Counted from the stretch's first letter, positions 1 through 12,106 are shown. The stretch: DNA of 64,000 nt from Sphingomonas leidyi (GCF_011761945.1 NZ_JAASQV010000001.1:1550001-1614000); one strand, 5' to 3'. Numbers and translations are program-made. Notes: a model not told the origin generated them from the sequence alone.

Positions 1-1715
<1,715 letters not shown>

Positions 1716-1725
1716 TCCGATCCCT

Positions 1726-1755
1726 CCGGCTCCCCGCGTTTCGACGGGGAGCCGG
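1726..1755 (+). terminator. hairpin after carB
   Basis: Perfect 11-bp inverted repeat (CCGGCTCCCCG / CGGGGAGCCGG) with an 8-nt loop, 10 bp after the carB stop. Only a weak T-rich tail follows (GATTATTCC), so it is a likely but not textbook intrinsic terminator. The remaining bases up to greA show no other gene. Confidence 0.7.
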
Positions 1756-1922
1756 ACCGATTATTCCAGCTTCGGCTCGAAGATAACTTTCCTAGCCTTG
1801 CAGTGCGGCATTGGCAGGCTTATTATTCGCGTTCGCACAATTGATCTTCCCCCATCAGTATCCATGTGCGGGCGTTCCCCCGGGGGCGCTTGTGGGACGG
1901 GGCGTTTTGAAGGACTTGGTGG

Positions 1923-2399
1923 ATGGCGACGGTCGACAAGATGCCGATGCTTCAGGAAGGCTATGACAAGCTTACCGCGGAGCTGAAGCGCCTGAAAATC
2001 GAACGCCCGCTGATCGTGGATGCGATCGAGGAGGCGCGCGCGCACGGCGACCTGTCGGAAAATGCCGAATATCACGCCGCCAAGGAGCAGCAGGGCCAGA
2101 ACGAAGCCACGATCGCGGATATCGAGGGCAAGCTCAGCCGTGCCCAGATCATCGATCCTCGCGAGCTTTCGGGCGACAAGGTCGTGTTCGGCGCGACGGT
2201 GACGCTGCTCGACGAGGACGACAAGCCGATCAAGTACCAGATCGTCGGCGAGACCGAGGCCGATGTCAGCAAGGGCCGCATCTCGTACAACTCGCCGATC
2301 GGCCGCGCGCTGATCGGGCGCAAGGTGGACGAGGAGGTCGAGGTCTCGGTTCCCGCCGGCGACCGCTATTATCTGGTGTCGCAGATCGAATTCATCTGA
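1923..2399 (+). CDS. greA: transcription elongation factor GreA
   Basis: Rescues backtracked RNA polymerase by inserting its N-terminal coiled coil into the secondary channel and stimulating transcript cleavage. The 158-residue length is the family norm. Residues ~1-75 form the coiled coil with the acidic tip region ([21 protein letters not shown]); the C-terminal FKBP-like domain ends with [18 protein letters not shown]. The ATG at 1923 is preceded by GAAGGA as ribosome-binding site. A long leader (~165 bp) separates it from the carB hairpin, so it probably has its own promoter, although no clear -35/-10 pair stands out. Confidence 0.97.
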   Translation: MATVDKMPMLQEGYDKLTAELKRLKIERPLIVDAIEEARAHGDLSENAEYHAAKEQQGQNEATIADIEGKLSRAQIIDPRELSGDKVVFGATVTLLDEDDKPIKYQIVGETEADVSKGRISYNSPIGRALIGRKVDEEVEVSVPAGDRYYLVSQIEFI

Positions 2400-2401
2400 C
2401 G

Positions 2402-3037
2402 ATGGATTTGCGCCGGATTACGGCCACGTCCTGGATCGTGCTGGTCACGGTCCTGGTCAGTCTGTTCGTGCTGTTCACGCATCGCGAGATCGAAGCTGCC
2501 GTGCTCGGCGGCTTCATTCCCGCGCGCCTGACCGGGACGGTCGATACGCAAGGGCTCACCATGGTCCCGGCGTTGCTGACTCCGCTCAGCGCGACGCTGC
2601 TCCATGCCGGTCTGTTCCATCTCGGCATGAATATCCTGATGCTCGCCTATACGGGCCGGGAGACGGAGAAGGCGATCGGGCCCTGGGGCGTGCTGATCCT
2701 CTATCTGGTGGGCGCCTATGCTGCGGCGGGCGCGCAGTGGCTGGCCGATCCGCAGTCGGTACGCCCGATGATCGGCGCGAGCGGCGCGGCTTCCGCGATC
2801 GTCGGTGCCTATTCGCTGCTCTATGGCCGCTCGCGCGCCAAGCCGATCGGGCCCATTCCGGCGCGCGCGGTGCACGTCGCATGGCTCGCCGCCGCCTGGG
2901 TGGCGATCAACCTGATGACCGGGCTGGCATTCCAGGCCGCGAATGTGGGAATTGCCGCCGCCGCGCATATCGGCGGCTTCGCGGCCGGACTGATATTGGC
3001 CCGGCCGCTTTTCCAGTGGAACTGGCGCAAGGCCTGA
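2402..3037 (+). CDS. rhomboid family intramembrane serine protease
   Basis: A 211-residue polytopic membrane protein with the rhomboid signature: HAGLFHLGMN in the second membrane segment (residues ~63-72), the catalytic serine in GASGA (residue ~123 region) and the catalytic histidine in AHIGGF near residue 187. This His/Ser dyad cleaves substrates inside the membrane; the substrate cannot be told from sequence. The ATG lies 2 bp after the greA stop, so it is very probably co-transcribed with greA and translationally coupled. All key residues are present, so it should be active. Confidence 0.9.
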   Translation: MDLRRITATSWIVLVTVLVSLFVLFTHREIEAAVLGGFIPARLTGTVDTQGLTMVPALLTPLSATLLHAGLFHLGMNILMLAYTGRETEKAIGPWGVLILYLVGAYAAAGAQWLADPQSVRPMIGASGAASAIVGAYSLLYGRSRAKPIGPIPARAVHVAWLAAAWVAINLMTGLAFQAANVGIAAAAHIGGFAAGLILARPLFQWNWRKA

Positions 3038-3056
3038 ATTCCACCGGGCCCGCGGC

Positions 3057-3275
3057 TCAGCCCTTGAGATCGGGCTCGAGCAGGCGGTGCAGGTGCACCA
3101 CCACATAGCGCATCTCGGCATCGTCCACCGTGCGCTGGGCGGCGCTGCGCCAGGCATTCTCGGCGCTGGCATAGTCGGGATAGATGCCGACGACATCCAG
3201 CTTGGACGGATCGACGAAATCGAGCGTCTGCGGATCGGTCACGCGACCGCCGAAGACGAGATGCAGCTTGCTCAT
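3057..3275 (-). CDS. DUF4170-like small cytoplasmic protein
   Basis: A 72-residue protein with the pattern of the DUF4170 family (KLHLVFGGRV at the N-terminus, VGIYPDYASAENAWRSAAQ and YVVVHLHRLLEP at the C-terminus). No function is established for the family. The frame extends upstream to 3338, but the ATG at 3275 gives the family-like start MSKLHLVFGG and avoids a Pro/Arg-rich unlike extension. It is the last gene of a minus-strand series of stress-type membrane genes, 59 bp after the preceding stop, with a short GC palindrome (AGAGGCCTCT, 3305-3314) in the gap. Confidence 0.75.
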   Translation of the reverse strand: MSKLHLVFGGRVTDPQTLDFVDPSKLDVVGIYPDYASAENAWRSAAQRTVDDAEMRYVVVHLHRLLEPDLKG

Positions 3276-3334
3276 TGGGCCTCCGAAAGCATTTTCTGGT
3301 TTATAGAGGCCTCTAGGAAGGGGGGGCGCCGGCC

Positions 3335-3646
3335 TCAAGCCTTTTGCGCTGCACCCTTCGCGGCATCGACGAGATTGCCGAACAAGGAGGTGACGCGTTC
3401 CTTGGCGTCGTCGCGGCTGGGCAGCAGCGCGTCGAACTCCGCCTTGCCGGCTTCCTTCACTGCCTGGACGGTGCCGGTGACCTTGCCGGCGATCTGGCGG
3501 CCGGTGCCTTCGAGCAGTTCGCGCTCCTTCCGGCTGCGCGGAACCAGCATGCCGATCAGCACGCCCAGCGCGACGCCGCCGGCGACCAGCACATAGGGGT
3601 TCTCGGCCAGGCTTTCGCCCTGCTCGTTCGCGGGATTGGTGCTCAT
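3335..3646 (-). CDS. small membrane-anchored protein, DUF883/YtxH-like
   Basis: A 103-residue protein with one membrane segment near residues 18-36 (PYVLVAGGVALGVLIGMLVP) followed by a basic stop-transfer RSRKER and an amphipathic helical tail rich in Ala, Lys and Glu. The layout resembles the DUF883/YtxH group of envelope-associated stress proteins; no enzymatic motif is present. Its ATG overlaps the stop of the upstream DUF3618 gene by one base (TGATG), so it is translationally coupled to it. Confidence 0.7.
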   Translation of the reverse strand: MSTNPANEQGESLAENPYVLVAGGVALGVLIGMLVPRSRKERELLEGTGRQIAGKVTGTVQAVKEAGKAEFDALLPSRDDAKERVTSLFGNLVDAAKGAAQKA

Positions 3647-3978
3647 CAGGAGGATCCTTTCTTGCCTTTGTGCTTCAAACCCGTGGCCGGGTCGCGAGTT
3701 TCATGCCGCCTGGAGAGGATGTCGCCGATCCAGCCGCGCGCCATGACGAGGCCGATGGTAGCGGCGATGCCGGCGGCGGCGAGGGGGCGGCTGCGCACCG
3801 CCTCCGCACCCTTGCGCGCGACGGTGGCGACGCCTTGCGCGGCGGTCTCCACTGCGTCCTGCGCCAGATTGGCGGGGCGCAGCCGTTCCTGCACCTGGCC
3901 GAGCGTGCCGAACAGCCGGGCCCGGGCCGCCGCGATCCGCGCCCTTGCGGCGTCGACGTCGTGCGGATTCTCGCTCAC
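3646..3978 (-). CDS. DUF3618-like membrane protein
   Basis: A 110-residue protein with an N-terminal helical region (DAARARIAAARARLFGTLGQVQERL, typical of DUF3618), a hydrophobic segment near residues 75-95 and a short basic C-terminus ending KHKGKKG. The frame stays open to 4173, but the natural start is the GTG at 3978, which overlaps the TGA of the upstream holin-X-like gene by four bases (GTGA) and puts the DUF3618 motif at the N-terminus. The upstream extension is Arg/Gly/Pro-rich shadow sequence. Function unknown; the family occurs beside phage-holin-like and DUF883-like proteins in alphaproteobacteria. Confidence 0.75.
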   Translation of the reverse strand: MSENPHDVDAARARIAAARARLFGTLGQVQERLRPANLAQDAVETAAQGVATVARKGAEAVRSRPLAAAGIAATIGLVMARGWIGDILSRRHETRDPATGLKHKGKKGSS

Positions 3979-4316
3979 GGCCTTTCCTTGAAGATGCGCT
4001 TCACATGGGTCCAGGCGAGCCAGCCCATCAGCCCGGCGATCGCAAGGAACGCCAGGACGACGATCAGCGTCGCCAGTCCCGGGCCGACCAGCGGGGAGAG
4101 AGTGAGGACCAGCCCGACCACCAGCGCCACTGCCGCGGCCTGGGCGAGGGCGAGCGCAACCGCGCCCATCCACAGCATCTCGCGCGCGTCACGCAGTTTC
4201 GCGCGCAGCAACGTGCGATAATAGCCAAGCTCGGCATCGGCATAGGCCCTGCCGTCCTCGGCGAGCTGCTGGAGCAGCTCGCCGATGCCCTTCTCGTCAG
4301 GCTGTGGCGCGTCCAC
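3975..4316 (-). CDS. putative holin-X / holin superfamily III-like membrane protein
   Basis: A 113-residue protein with a soluble helical N-terminus (~50 residues, IGELLQQLAEDGRAYADAEL) and two adjacent membrane helices (residues ~50-75 and ~80-105) ending in a basic tail HVKRIFKERP. This is the pattern of the phage_holin_3_6 (actinobacterial holin-X) family, which in proteobacterial chromosomes is not phage-linked but part of stress-induced membrane clusters. No lysis genes or phage genes are nearby, so a phage role is unlikely. It starts 15 bp after the upstream gene's stop and overlaps the DUF3618 start. Confidence 0.75.
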   Translation of the reverse strand: MDAPQPDEKGIGELLQQLAEDGRAYADAELGYYRTLLRAKLRDAREMLWMGAVALALAQAAAVALVVGLVLTLSPLVGPGLATLIVVLAFLAIAGLMGWLAWTHVKRIFKERP

Positions 4317-4331
4317 CCCCCGCTTCGCCGC

Positions 4332-4781
4332 TTACGACTTGTCGCTGTCGCCGGCGTCGGACGCGGCGTCCACGCCCGACTTGATCAGGCGCGCGAGCAC
4401 GAAGCCCAGGCCCGCCGCGACACCCACCGCCACCGCCGGGCTCTTGCGCACGAAGGCCGTGACGTCGGCGACCAGATCGTCCACTTCCTTGCCGCGCAGG
4501 CTTTCCGCGAAGTTCGAAATGCCGTCCGCGGCGGAGCGGGCATATTTGCCGTAATTCTCGCCGAGCCGGGCATCGACGTCGTTGGCCGCCGACTTCATCA
4601 TGCTCGCGACTTCGTCGAGCGCACCCGTCGCCTTTTCCTTGCCCTCGCCGGCCAGCGCGCGGGCGCGCTCGGCGGCCTGGCTGCCGAGCTTGCTCGCTTC
4701 CTCGCGCAGCTTGTTGGTCGCGGAGCCACCCTCGGCCGCAGCCGGAGCATTCAGCGTATCACCCGTCGTTTCGTCAGCCAT
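4332..4781 (-). CDS. DUF883-like tail-anchored helical protein, first gene of the stress cluster
   Basis: A 149-residue protein: a long charged, Ala-rich amphipathic helix (residues ~20-110, with repeats like ASKLGSQAAERARALAGEGKE) followed by one C-terminal membrane segment (SPAVAVGVAAGLGFVLARLI). This resembles DUF883/ElaB-type inner-membrane-anchored proteins. The frame reaches 4838 but the ATG at 4781 is preceded by GGAGG and gives a normal start MADETTG; the upstream part would overlap the promoter. It heads a minus-strand operon of four coupled genes and has a GGAAC-N17-GTT element just upstream. Confidence 0.75.
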   Translation of the reverse strand: MADETTGDTLNAPAAAEGGSATNKLREEASKLGSQAAERARALAGEGKEKATGALDEVASMMKSAANDVDARLGENYGKYARSAADGISNFAESLRGKEVDDLVADVTAFVRKSPAVAVGVAAGLGFVLARLIKSGVDAASDAGDSDKS

Positions 4782-4811
4782 GCCAAAAAACCTCCATGCC
4801 CATTGCGAAAC

Positions 4812-4836
4812 AACCACGGCCACGTTTGCGAGTTCC
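4812..4836 (-). promoter_or_regulatory. EcfG-type (general stress sigma) promoter-like element
   Basis: On the minus strand GGAAC (4836-4832) and GTT (4814-4812) are separated by exactly 17 bp, matching the alphaproteobacterial EcfG consensus GGAAC-N16/17-(C)GTT. The implied start of transcription, ~4805, is ~25 bp before the ATG at 4781. Position and spacing are ideal for the helical membrane-protein operon; function is inferred. Confidence 0.7.
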
Positions 4837-4883
4837 ATCCGTTGCCGTTAGAGGCCGCGTCGCGCCCTCACTGCCATACCTAG

Positions 4884-6173
<1,290 letters not shown>

Positions 6174-6472
6174 GGCTGCCCTCCCTCCCATTCGCGGAAG
6201 CGGTGCGCTCGCCTCCCGATCGTCGTCCTCGCCTTGGCGAAGATGACGGTCGGGGGAGGGCGGTGAAGAATAAGGGCGGCTATCTCGTGCGCCTTGGCAT
6301 CCATCGCCACGGCAGGCCGGCTGGCGCCGATTGCCGCAGCGCGAGCGAATCCGCGCGATTATCGTGAGGAAGTGTTTCTGCCCGGTCCCAGCGGTTGCGG
6401 CCCGGCGCCTGCTTGTCCATCCGCGGGGGGACACTGGCCGACAGGAGCCGGTGCGCCGCACGGAGATGAGCC
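6174..6472. other. ~300-bp intergenic region with an imperfect REP-like hairpin
   Basis: No convincing gene. Positions 6212-6259 form a long imperfect inverted repeat (CCTCCCGATCGTC ... GACGGTCGGGGGAGG around the tip TCGCCTTGGCGA) that can serve as the eno terminator and resembles the dispersed intergenic palindromes found elsewhere in the window (GTCATCC...GATGAC type). The remainder to the next start is GC-rich with no recognised signal except GGAGATGAG just before 6473. Confidence 0.5.
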
Positions 6473-6916
6473 ATGAGCATTGTTCTCGCGATCGGGCTGG
6501 CGCTTGCAGCCCCGGGATCCGTCCATTCCACCCTGGAGCATCGCACCAGCTTCGACCATGCCGGCGAGCGGATCGACACGCATTATCGCGCGCGCGTCGT
6601 CCTCGTTCGGCGGCAGGTCGGCGCAGCCACCAAGGCCGGCATGCCGTCCACGCTCCGCTGTACCTGGCGCGCGCATCTGCGCGTCGAGCGCGAGGCACGA
6701 TCCGGCGAGAAACTGCGTTCGAATCGCAGCATCGAGCATAGGGCGATCCTGGAAGGCAGCCGCCCCGGCTGGTGCGGTGCGAGCGAGAATGCGGTAACGG
6801 AGGAAATCGCCCGACGCGCCGACGATATCCGCATGCGCCTGTTGACCATCGCGGACGAGGACAGGGCGATGCTGAAGGCCGAGATCGAACCGAAGGGAGT
6901 GAATCGCGGGACATGA
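6473..6916 (+). CDS. hypothetical secreted protein
   Basis: A 147-residue protein not recognised as a known family. The first ~18 residues (MSIVLAIGLALAAPGSVHS) look like a short signal peptide, suggesting periplasmic location. It contains two cysteines (CTWRAHLRVE and GWCGASEN) that could form a disulfide, and a charged helical C-terminal half. The ATG follows GGAGATGAGCC. The stop overlaps the start of the porin gene by four bases (ATGA), so the two are one operon. Could be a partner or assembly factor of the porin, but this rests on linkage only. Confidence 0.6.
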   Translation: MSIVLAIGLALAAPGSVHSTLEHRTSFDHAGERIDTHYRARVVLVRRQVGAATKAGMPSTLRCTWRAHLRVEREARSGEKLRSNRSIEHRAILEGSRPGWCGASENAVTEEIARRADDIRMRLLTIADEDRAMLKAEIEPKGVNRGT

Positions 6917-7653
6917 GGGTGAGACGGGCAAGGGCATTGCCGGCGGCGGCGCTCGCAATCTTCTCGGGCGCGGCGGCGCATGCGCAGGACATCTCCGGTG
7001 GCGTGGAGCTGGCAACCGACGAGAGCCGCCGTGGCCTGAGCTGGAGCGGCGGGCGAGCAGTGGCCTCTGCCGATGCGCTGGTCGCGATCGGAGCGGCGGA
7101 CGCGTCCGTCCGGATCGTCAGCACGCGCAACGCGCCGAGGCACGCCGATGCCGATGCCGTGGCGGACCTGGAACTGGGGGCGGCGACCGATGCCGGGCCG
7201 TTCCGGCTGCGCGGGCATGTGACCGCGCATCTGTTCACCGGCGCGCGCGAGCGCATGGACTATGTCGAGCTGGGCGCCCGGGGCAGCTATACGCTGGGGC
7301 CGCTCCGGCTCGGTGCCGGTGCGGTCTATGCGCCGAGCCAGCGCGCCATCGGCGGGGACAATCTCTATCTGTTCGCGTCGGCCGATGCGGGCATCCCGGC
7401 CACGCCGCTGTCCGTATCCGCGACGCTGGGGCGCAGCACGGGAAGCACGGACGATCCGGTGCGCGCCGCCCGGCTCAGGCCCCTGGGCGATTATACCGAC
7501 TGGCGGCTGGGGCTGGAGTACAGCCAATTCCCCTTCACGATCGGACTCGATTATGTCGGCACCGACTTCGCCCGGCGGACGAGCGCCTCGCCGTTCGCAG
7601 ACCTGGGCCATGACGGAGATCGCGTGGTCGCGCGCGTTCGCCTGGCATTCTGA
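6913..7653 (+). CDS. TorF-family putative porin (gcw_chp domain)
   Basis: A 246-residue outer-membrane beta-barrel candidate: a signal peptide ending at ...AAAHAQ (residues 1-22), then DISGGVELATDESRRGLSWS, which matches the N-terminal repeat of gcw_chp/TorF proteins, alternating amphipathic strands, the motif DYTDWRLGLEYSQFPFTIGLDYVGTD-like segment near residues 195-220, and a C-terminal strand ending in phenylalanine (RVRLAF). The frame runs open from 6772, but only the ATG at 6913 gives a signal peptide; it overlaps the upstream stop (ATGA). The substrate is unknown. Confidence 0.75.
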   Translation: MRVRRARALPAAALAIFSGAAAHAQDISGGVELATDESRRGLSWSGGRAVASADALVAIGAADASVRIVSTRNAPRHADADAVADLELGAATDAGPFRLRGHVTAHLFTGARERMDYVELGARGSYTLGPLRLGAGAVYAPSQRAIGGDNLYLFASADAGIPATPLSVSATLGRSTGSTDDPVRAARLRPLGDYTDWRLGLEYSQFPFTIGLDYVGTDFARRTSASPFADLGHDGDRVVARVRLAF

Positions 7654-7758
7654 CGCTCTCGCCCGGCGCAAGCTGCCTGCAAGGGGGCAGGGGACGACTC
7701 GCGCCTCCGCACCAATACGGGCCTTGCGTGCGGCGCGTGGTTAAGCGAAAAACACCAG

Positions 7759-8106
7759 ATGCGCTCGCGTAACGCTTCTCCGTTCCAGACCTTGCTTCGC
7801 CGGGCCGGGCTGCCCGCACTGACGCTGATCGCCATCGGCTTCTTCGGCTACAACGCCGTGCTCGGGCCGACCGGCATCATGCAGACCAAGCAGACCAAGG
7901 TGGAGTATGAGCAGAAGAAGGCGGAATATGCCGGGCTCGACAAGCAGCGGGCCGCGCTCAAGAATCGCGTCGACCTGCTCGACAAGAAGCGTGGGGTCGA
8001 CCCCGACCTGGCCGATGAACTGGCGCGCAAGCAGCTGAACGTCGTCCGCCCGGACGAGGTCGTGATCCCCCTCCAGAAGCATGCGCCGGCACCCGCCGGG
8101 CGCTGA
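7759..8106 (+). CDS. ftsB: FtsB/DivIC-like septum formation initiator
   Basis: A 115-residue bitopic protein: short cytoplasmic N-terminus, one membrane helix (LPALTLIAIGFFGYNAVLG, residues ~18-37), then a periplasmic coiled coil (EYEQKKAEYAGLDKQRAALKNRVDLLDKK) and a short C-terminal FtsB-like tail (ARKQLNVVRPDEVVIPL). It should act in the divisome FtsQBL complex that activates septal peptidoglycan synthesis. Position between eno and pdhA is the usual one for this gene in alphaproteobacteria. A GTGGTTAA at 7737-7744, one base from a CtrA half-site complement, lies 15 bp before the ATG; this is only suggestive. Confidence 0.88.
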   Translation: MRSRNASPFQTLLRRAGLPALTLIAIGFFGYNAVLGPTGIMQTKQTKVEYEQKKAEYAGLDKQRAALKNRVDLLDKKRGVDPDLADELARKQLNVVRPDEVVIPLQKHAPAPAGR

Positions 8107-8114
8107 TCTCTGGA

Positions 8115-8164
8115 CGCTGCATTGCAGCGTACGCAATCTGCACCCCTGGTTGCGCAGACTGCAA
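8115..8164. promoter_or_regulatory. pair of TTGC...GCAA near-palindromes upstream of pdhA
   Basis: Two 15-bp elements of the form TTGCGYASRCTGCAA occur in opposite orientation at 8122-8136 (TTGCAGCGTACGCAA as read on +) and 8150-8164 (TTGCGCAGACTGCAA). A perfect dyad CGCTGCATTGCAGCG overlaps the first (8115-8129). They sit 113-162 bp before the pdhA start. They look like binding sites for a dimeric regulator; the regulator is unknown. Confidence 0.4.
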
Positions 8165-8276
8165 TTGCCGTGGCGTCAACTGAACGGCACGCGCATTCCC
8201 GCGTTAGTTGCGCGGCGGGCGAAAACGCGCTTATAGGCACCCGCCTTCCCCCTCCCCGGACGAGGATTTCCTGATC

Positions 8277-9323
8277 GTGGCCAAAGCACCGGCTCGCAAA
8301 TCGACTGAACCCGCAAAGACCAATCGCGAGCGGCCCGAAGAGCCGCAGCGCTACCAGGCTTCGAAGGAGGAACTGCTCGAGTTCTACAAGCAGATGCTCC
8401 TGATCCGCCGCTTCGAGGAGAAGGCGGGCCAGCTCTACGGCCTCGGCTTCATCGGTGGTTTCTGCCACCTCTATATCGGCCAGGAAGCGGTTGCGGTCGG
8501 CCTGCAGTCGGCGCTCGACGGCGACAAGGATTCGGTGATCACGGGCTATCGCGATCACGGCCACATGCTCGCCTATGGCATCGATCCCAAGGTGATCATG
8601 GCCGAGCTCACGGGCCGCGCCGCCGGCATCTCGAAGGGCAAGGGCGGCTCGATGCACATGTTCTCGACCGAGAAGAAATTCTACGGCGGGCACGGCATCG
8701 TCGGCGCGCAGGTTGCGCTCGGCACCGGCCTGGCGTTCGCGCACAAGTATAACGAGGATGGCGGCGTCGCCATGGCCTATTTCGGCGACGGCGCCGCGAA
8801 CCAGGGCCAGGTCTATGAATCGTTCAACATGGCCGAGCTGTGGAAGCTTCCGATCATCTACGTGATCGAGAACAACCAGTACGCCATGGGCACGAGCGTG
8901 AACCGCTCGTCGGCGGAAGACCAGCTCTACAAGCGCGGCGAGAGCTTCCGCATCCCCGGCATCCAGGTGGACGGCATGGACGTGCTCGCCTGCCGCGGTG
9001 CCGCCGAGGAGGCGCTGGCCTGGGTCCGCGCGGGCAAGGGCCCGATCATCCTCGAGATGAAGACCTATCGCTATCGTGGCCACTCGATGTCCGATCCGGC
9101 CAAGTATCGCAGCCGCGAGGAGGTCCAGTCGGTCCGCGACAAGTCGGACCCGATCGAGCAGGTGAAGCACGAGCTGGAGGACATGAAGGTCACCGAGGCG
9201 GAGCTGAAGGCGATCGAGGCGGAGATTCGCAAGATCGTGAACGAGGCGGCGGACTTCTCCGAGCAGACGCCCGAGCCCGATCCTTCCGAACTGTATACCG
9301 ACGTGCTGGTGGAGTCCTACTGA
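8277..9323 (+). CDS. pdhA: pyruvate dehydrogenase E1 component, alpha subunit
   Basis: Thiamine-diphosphate-dependent decarboxylation of pyruvate, the first step of the pyruvate dehydrogenase complex. The 348-residue protein carries the family sequence [20 protein letters not shown], the ThDP-binding segment [19 protein letters not shown] (GDG...N, residues ~165-183) and the phospholoop-like [11 protein letters not shown]. The frame is open from 8208 but GTG at 8277, with GAGGA about 9 bp upstream, gives the common VAKAPARK start. The stop at 9323 is one base before the pdhB ATG, so the two subunits are coupled. Confidence 0.96.
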   Translation: MAKAPARKSTEPAKTNRERPEEPQRYQASKEELLEFYKQMLLIRRFEEKAGQLYGLGFIGGFCHLYIGQEAVAVGLQSALDGDKDSVITGYRDHGHMLAYGIDPKVIMAELTGRAAGISKGKGGSMHMFSTEKKFYGGHGIVGAQVALGTGLAFAHKYNEDGGVAMAYFGDGAANQGQVYESFNMAELWKLPIIYVIENNQYAMGTSVNRSSAEDQLYKRGESFRIPGIQVDGMDVLACRGAAEEALAWVRAGKGPIILEMKTYRYRGHSMSDPAKYRSREEVQSVRDKSDPIEQVKHELEDMKVTEAELKAIEAEIRKIVNEAADFSEQTPEPDPSELYTDVLVESY

Positions 9324-9324
9324 G

Positions 9325-10740
<1,416 letters not shown>

Positions 10741-10781
10741 TACCGGGGCCGCGCCCCGCCGGATTGCATCGGATACGGAAG

Positions 10782-10807
10782 AGGCCGGGGGAGACCCCGG
10801 CCTTTTT
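10782..10807 (+). terminator. intrinsic terminator after pdhB
   Basis: Perfect 9-bp stem AGGCCGGGG / CCCCGGCCT with a GAGA tetraloop followed directly by TTTTT (10803-10807). It ends pdhAB and lies just before the convergent Tad gene. A textbook Rho-independent terminator. Confidence 0.9.
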
Positions 10808-10814
10808 CATGCGA

Positions 10815-11483
10815 TCAGCACGCTGCCTTGGGAGCGTTCTCGACATTGTAGATCTGGCTGAGGTCGCGCCGGTCGCGAACCATCATCGATGCGATCTCGG
10901 AAATGGTGCCGGCGGGGGTGAGCGAAGTCCTGATCAGCGGCTTGTAGTTGTAATAGACCTCGACATACATCGTCGCGCCGCCATCGGGTGCCATCACCTG
11001 CCGGTTCTGGGGCCCCATGCCATCCATGTTGGACGTCGTGGTGGTCGGATCCTTCAGATTGCCATATTGCGGCGAGAAGCCGGTGACCGCGCCTTTGCAG
11101 CGCTGCCAGACGATCTTGTACTTCCCGCTGGTATTGGGATTGGCCATCGGCTCGAGGTCCGAGATGATCACCCGGCCGTTGGTGAACAGGTCGAGTTCCC
11201 CCGATTGCAGCTGCGCACCGGTCAGCAGGTCGTTGATGTCGATCTCGCTGATCGTCTTGGCCTGAAGCTGGCTGCCGGTGCCGATGCGCGAGGCGTTGTC
11301 GGCCAGATGGAGGGCGATCTGGCTGATGCGCATCTTGGTGATGATGTAGTTGGTCATCTCCGCGCCGGCCAGGCTCAGGGTCAGCACGATCGGCAGGATG
11401 AAGGCGAACTCCAGCAGCGCCAGCCCGCTGGTGTCGTCACCCAGGCGGCGCAGGCGCGCGAGGTGGGGAAGGGCGCGGATCAT
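10815..11483 (-). CDS. TadE-type pseudopilin/pilus assembly protein
   Basis: A 222-residue protein with the TadE signature: a basic N-terminus, then SGLALLEFAFILPIVLTLSLAGAE (Gly/Ala before a hydrophobic segment with Glu at position 5), residues ~18-45, followed by a soluble, probably extracytoplasmic domain. Such proteins are minor pseudopilins of Tad/Flp pili, processed by a prepilin peptidase. ATG at 11483 overlaps the stop of the upstream gene (ATGA). No Flp pilin, TadA ATPase or secretin is in the window, so it is a satellite Tad cluster. Confidence 0.82.
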   Translation of the reverse strand: MIRALPHLARLRRLGDDTSGLALLEFAFILPIVLTLSLAGAEMTNYIITKMRISQIALHLADNASRIGTGSQLQAKTISEIDINDLLTGAQLQSGELDLFTNGRVIISDLEPMANPNTSGKYKIVWQRCKGAVTGFSPQYGNLKDPTTTTSNMDGMGPQNRQVMAPDGGATMYVEVYYNYKPLIRTSLTPAGTISEIASMMVRDRRDLSQIYNVENAPKAAC

Positions 11484-12106
11484 GAGCAATACCGGACCGT
11501 CGGCGTGCCATAGCTGCCCTGGTCGCCAAAGGGCTGGTTCTTGAGTACCGTCGATGCCGTCACTGTCGTGGTCCTCGATCCGCCGATGAAATTGTAGATC
11601 GGGAAGAAGCGCGGATAGGAAACCTTCACCGTGTAGAGCACGGCGTCCTTCGCGCCGCCCTGGCCGGCATTGCCGCCGTCCTTGTCCCAGATGCCGTTCT
11701 GGTTGGCGTCCTCATAGGGTTCGCCATTGTTGCAGGTGCCGTTGCGGTCGGTGTCGGTCCATGCTTCCGCCCGCGCCGCCGAGGCATCGGAGAAGGTCCG
11801 GTAGTTGCGGCGGGTGATCGCCACTACGGCGTTGTTCGCCAGCGCCTTGGCCTGGGCGACCACGGCGCCGTCGAGCCGGGACTGGACCTCGGGGTCCCCG
11901 GAGTCCTCCAGCGTGGAATCGCGCGCGGTCTTCTGCACGATGCCCTGCAGCACCGCGCGCATGTAGAGCGTGTGCGCGATGTCGAACCCGCCGAGCAGGA
12001 ACAGGCCCATCACCGGCGCCACGATCGCGAATTCGACTACGGTCACGCCGCGCGCGTCGCGCGCCAGGGGCCGGGCCCGCAGGAGGAAGGAACGGAAGCG
12101 CATCAT
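11480..12106 (-). CDS. TadE/TadG-type pseudopilin with Ca-binding-like insert
   Basis: A 208-residue protein. Residues 17-45 (RDARGVTVVEFAIVAPVMGL) carry the TadE/pseudopilin cleavage and membrane segment. Residues 117-143 hold an Asp/Asn-rich stretch (DTDRNGTCNNGEPYED, ANQNGIWDKDGG) that resembles DxDxNGxxDxGE calcium-binding repeats of extracellular proteins, an unusual addition. The start at 12106 overlaps the TadG stop (ATGA); the frame upstream of it (to 12550) is antisense-like shadow of TadG. Expected to sit in the inner membrane with an external domain as part of a Tad pilus. Confidence 0.82.
   Translation of the reverse strand: MMRFRSFLLRARPLARDARGVTVVEFAIVAPVMGLFLLGGFDIAHTLYMRAVLQGIVQKTARDSTLEDSGDPEVQSRLDGAVVAQAKALANNAVVAITRRNYRTFSDASAARAEAWTDTDRNGTCNNGEPYEDANQNGIWDKDGGNAGQGGAKDAVLYTVKVSYPRFFPIYNFIGGSRTTTVTASTVLKNQPFGDQGSYGTPTVRYCS

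Noticed and set aside
3975..4316. Prophage or lysis module reading of the holin-like gene
   Set aside because: No endolysin, capsid, terminase or integrase is nearby; such holin-X-type genes commonly belong to stress clusters.
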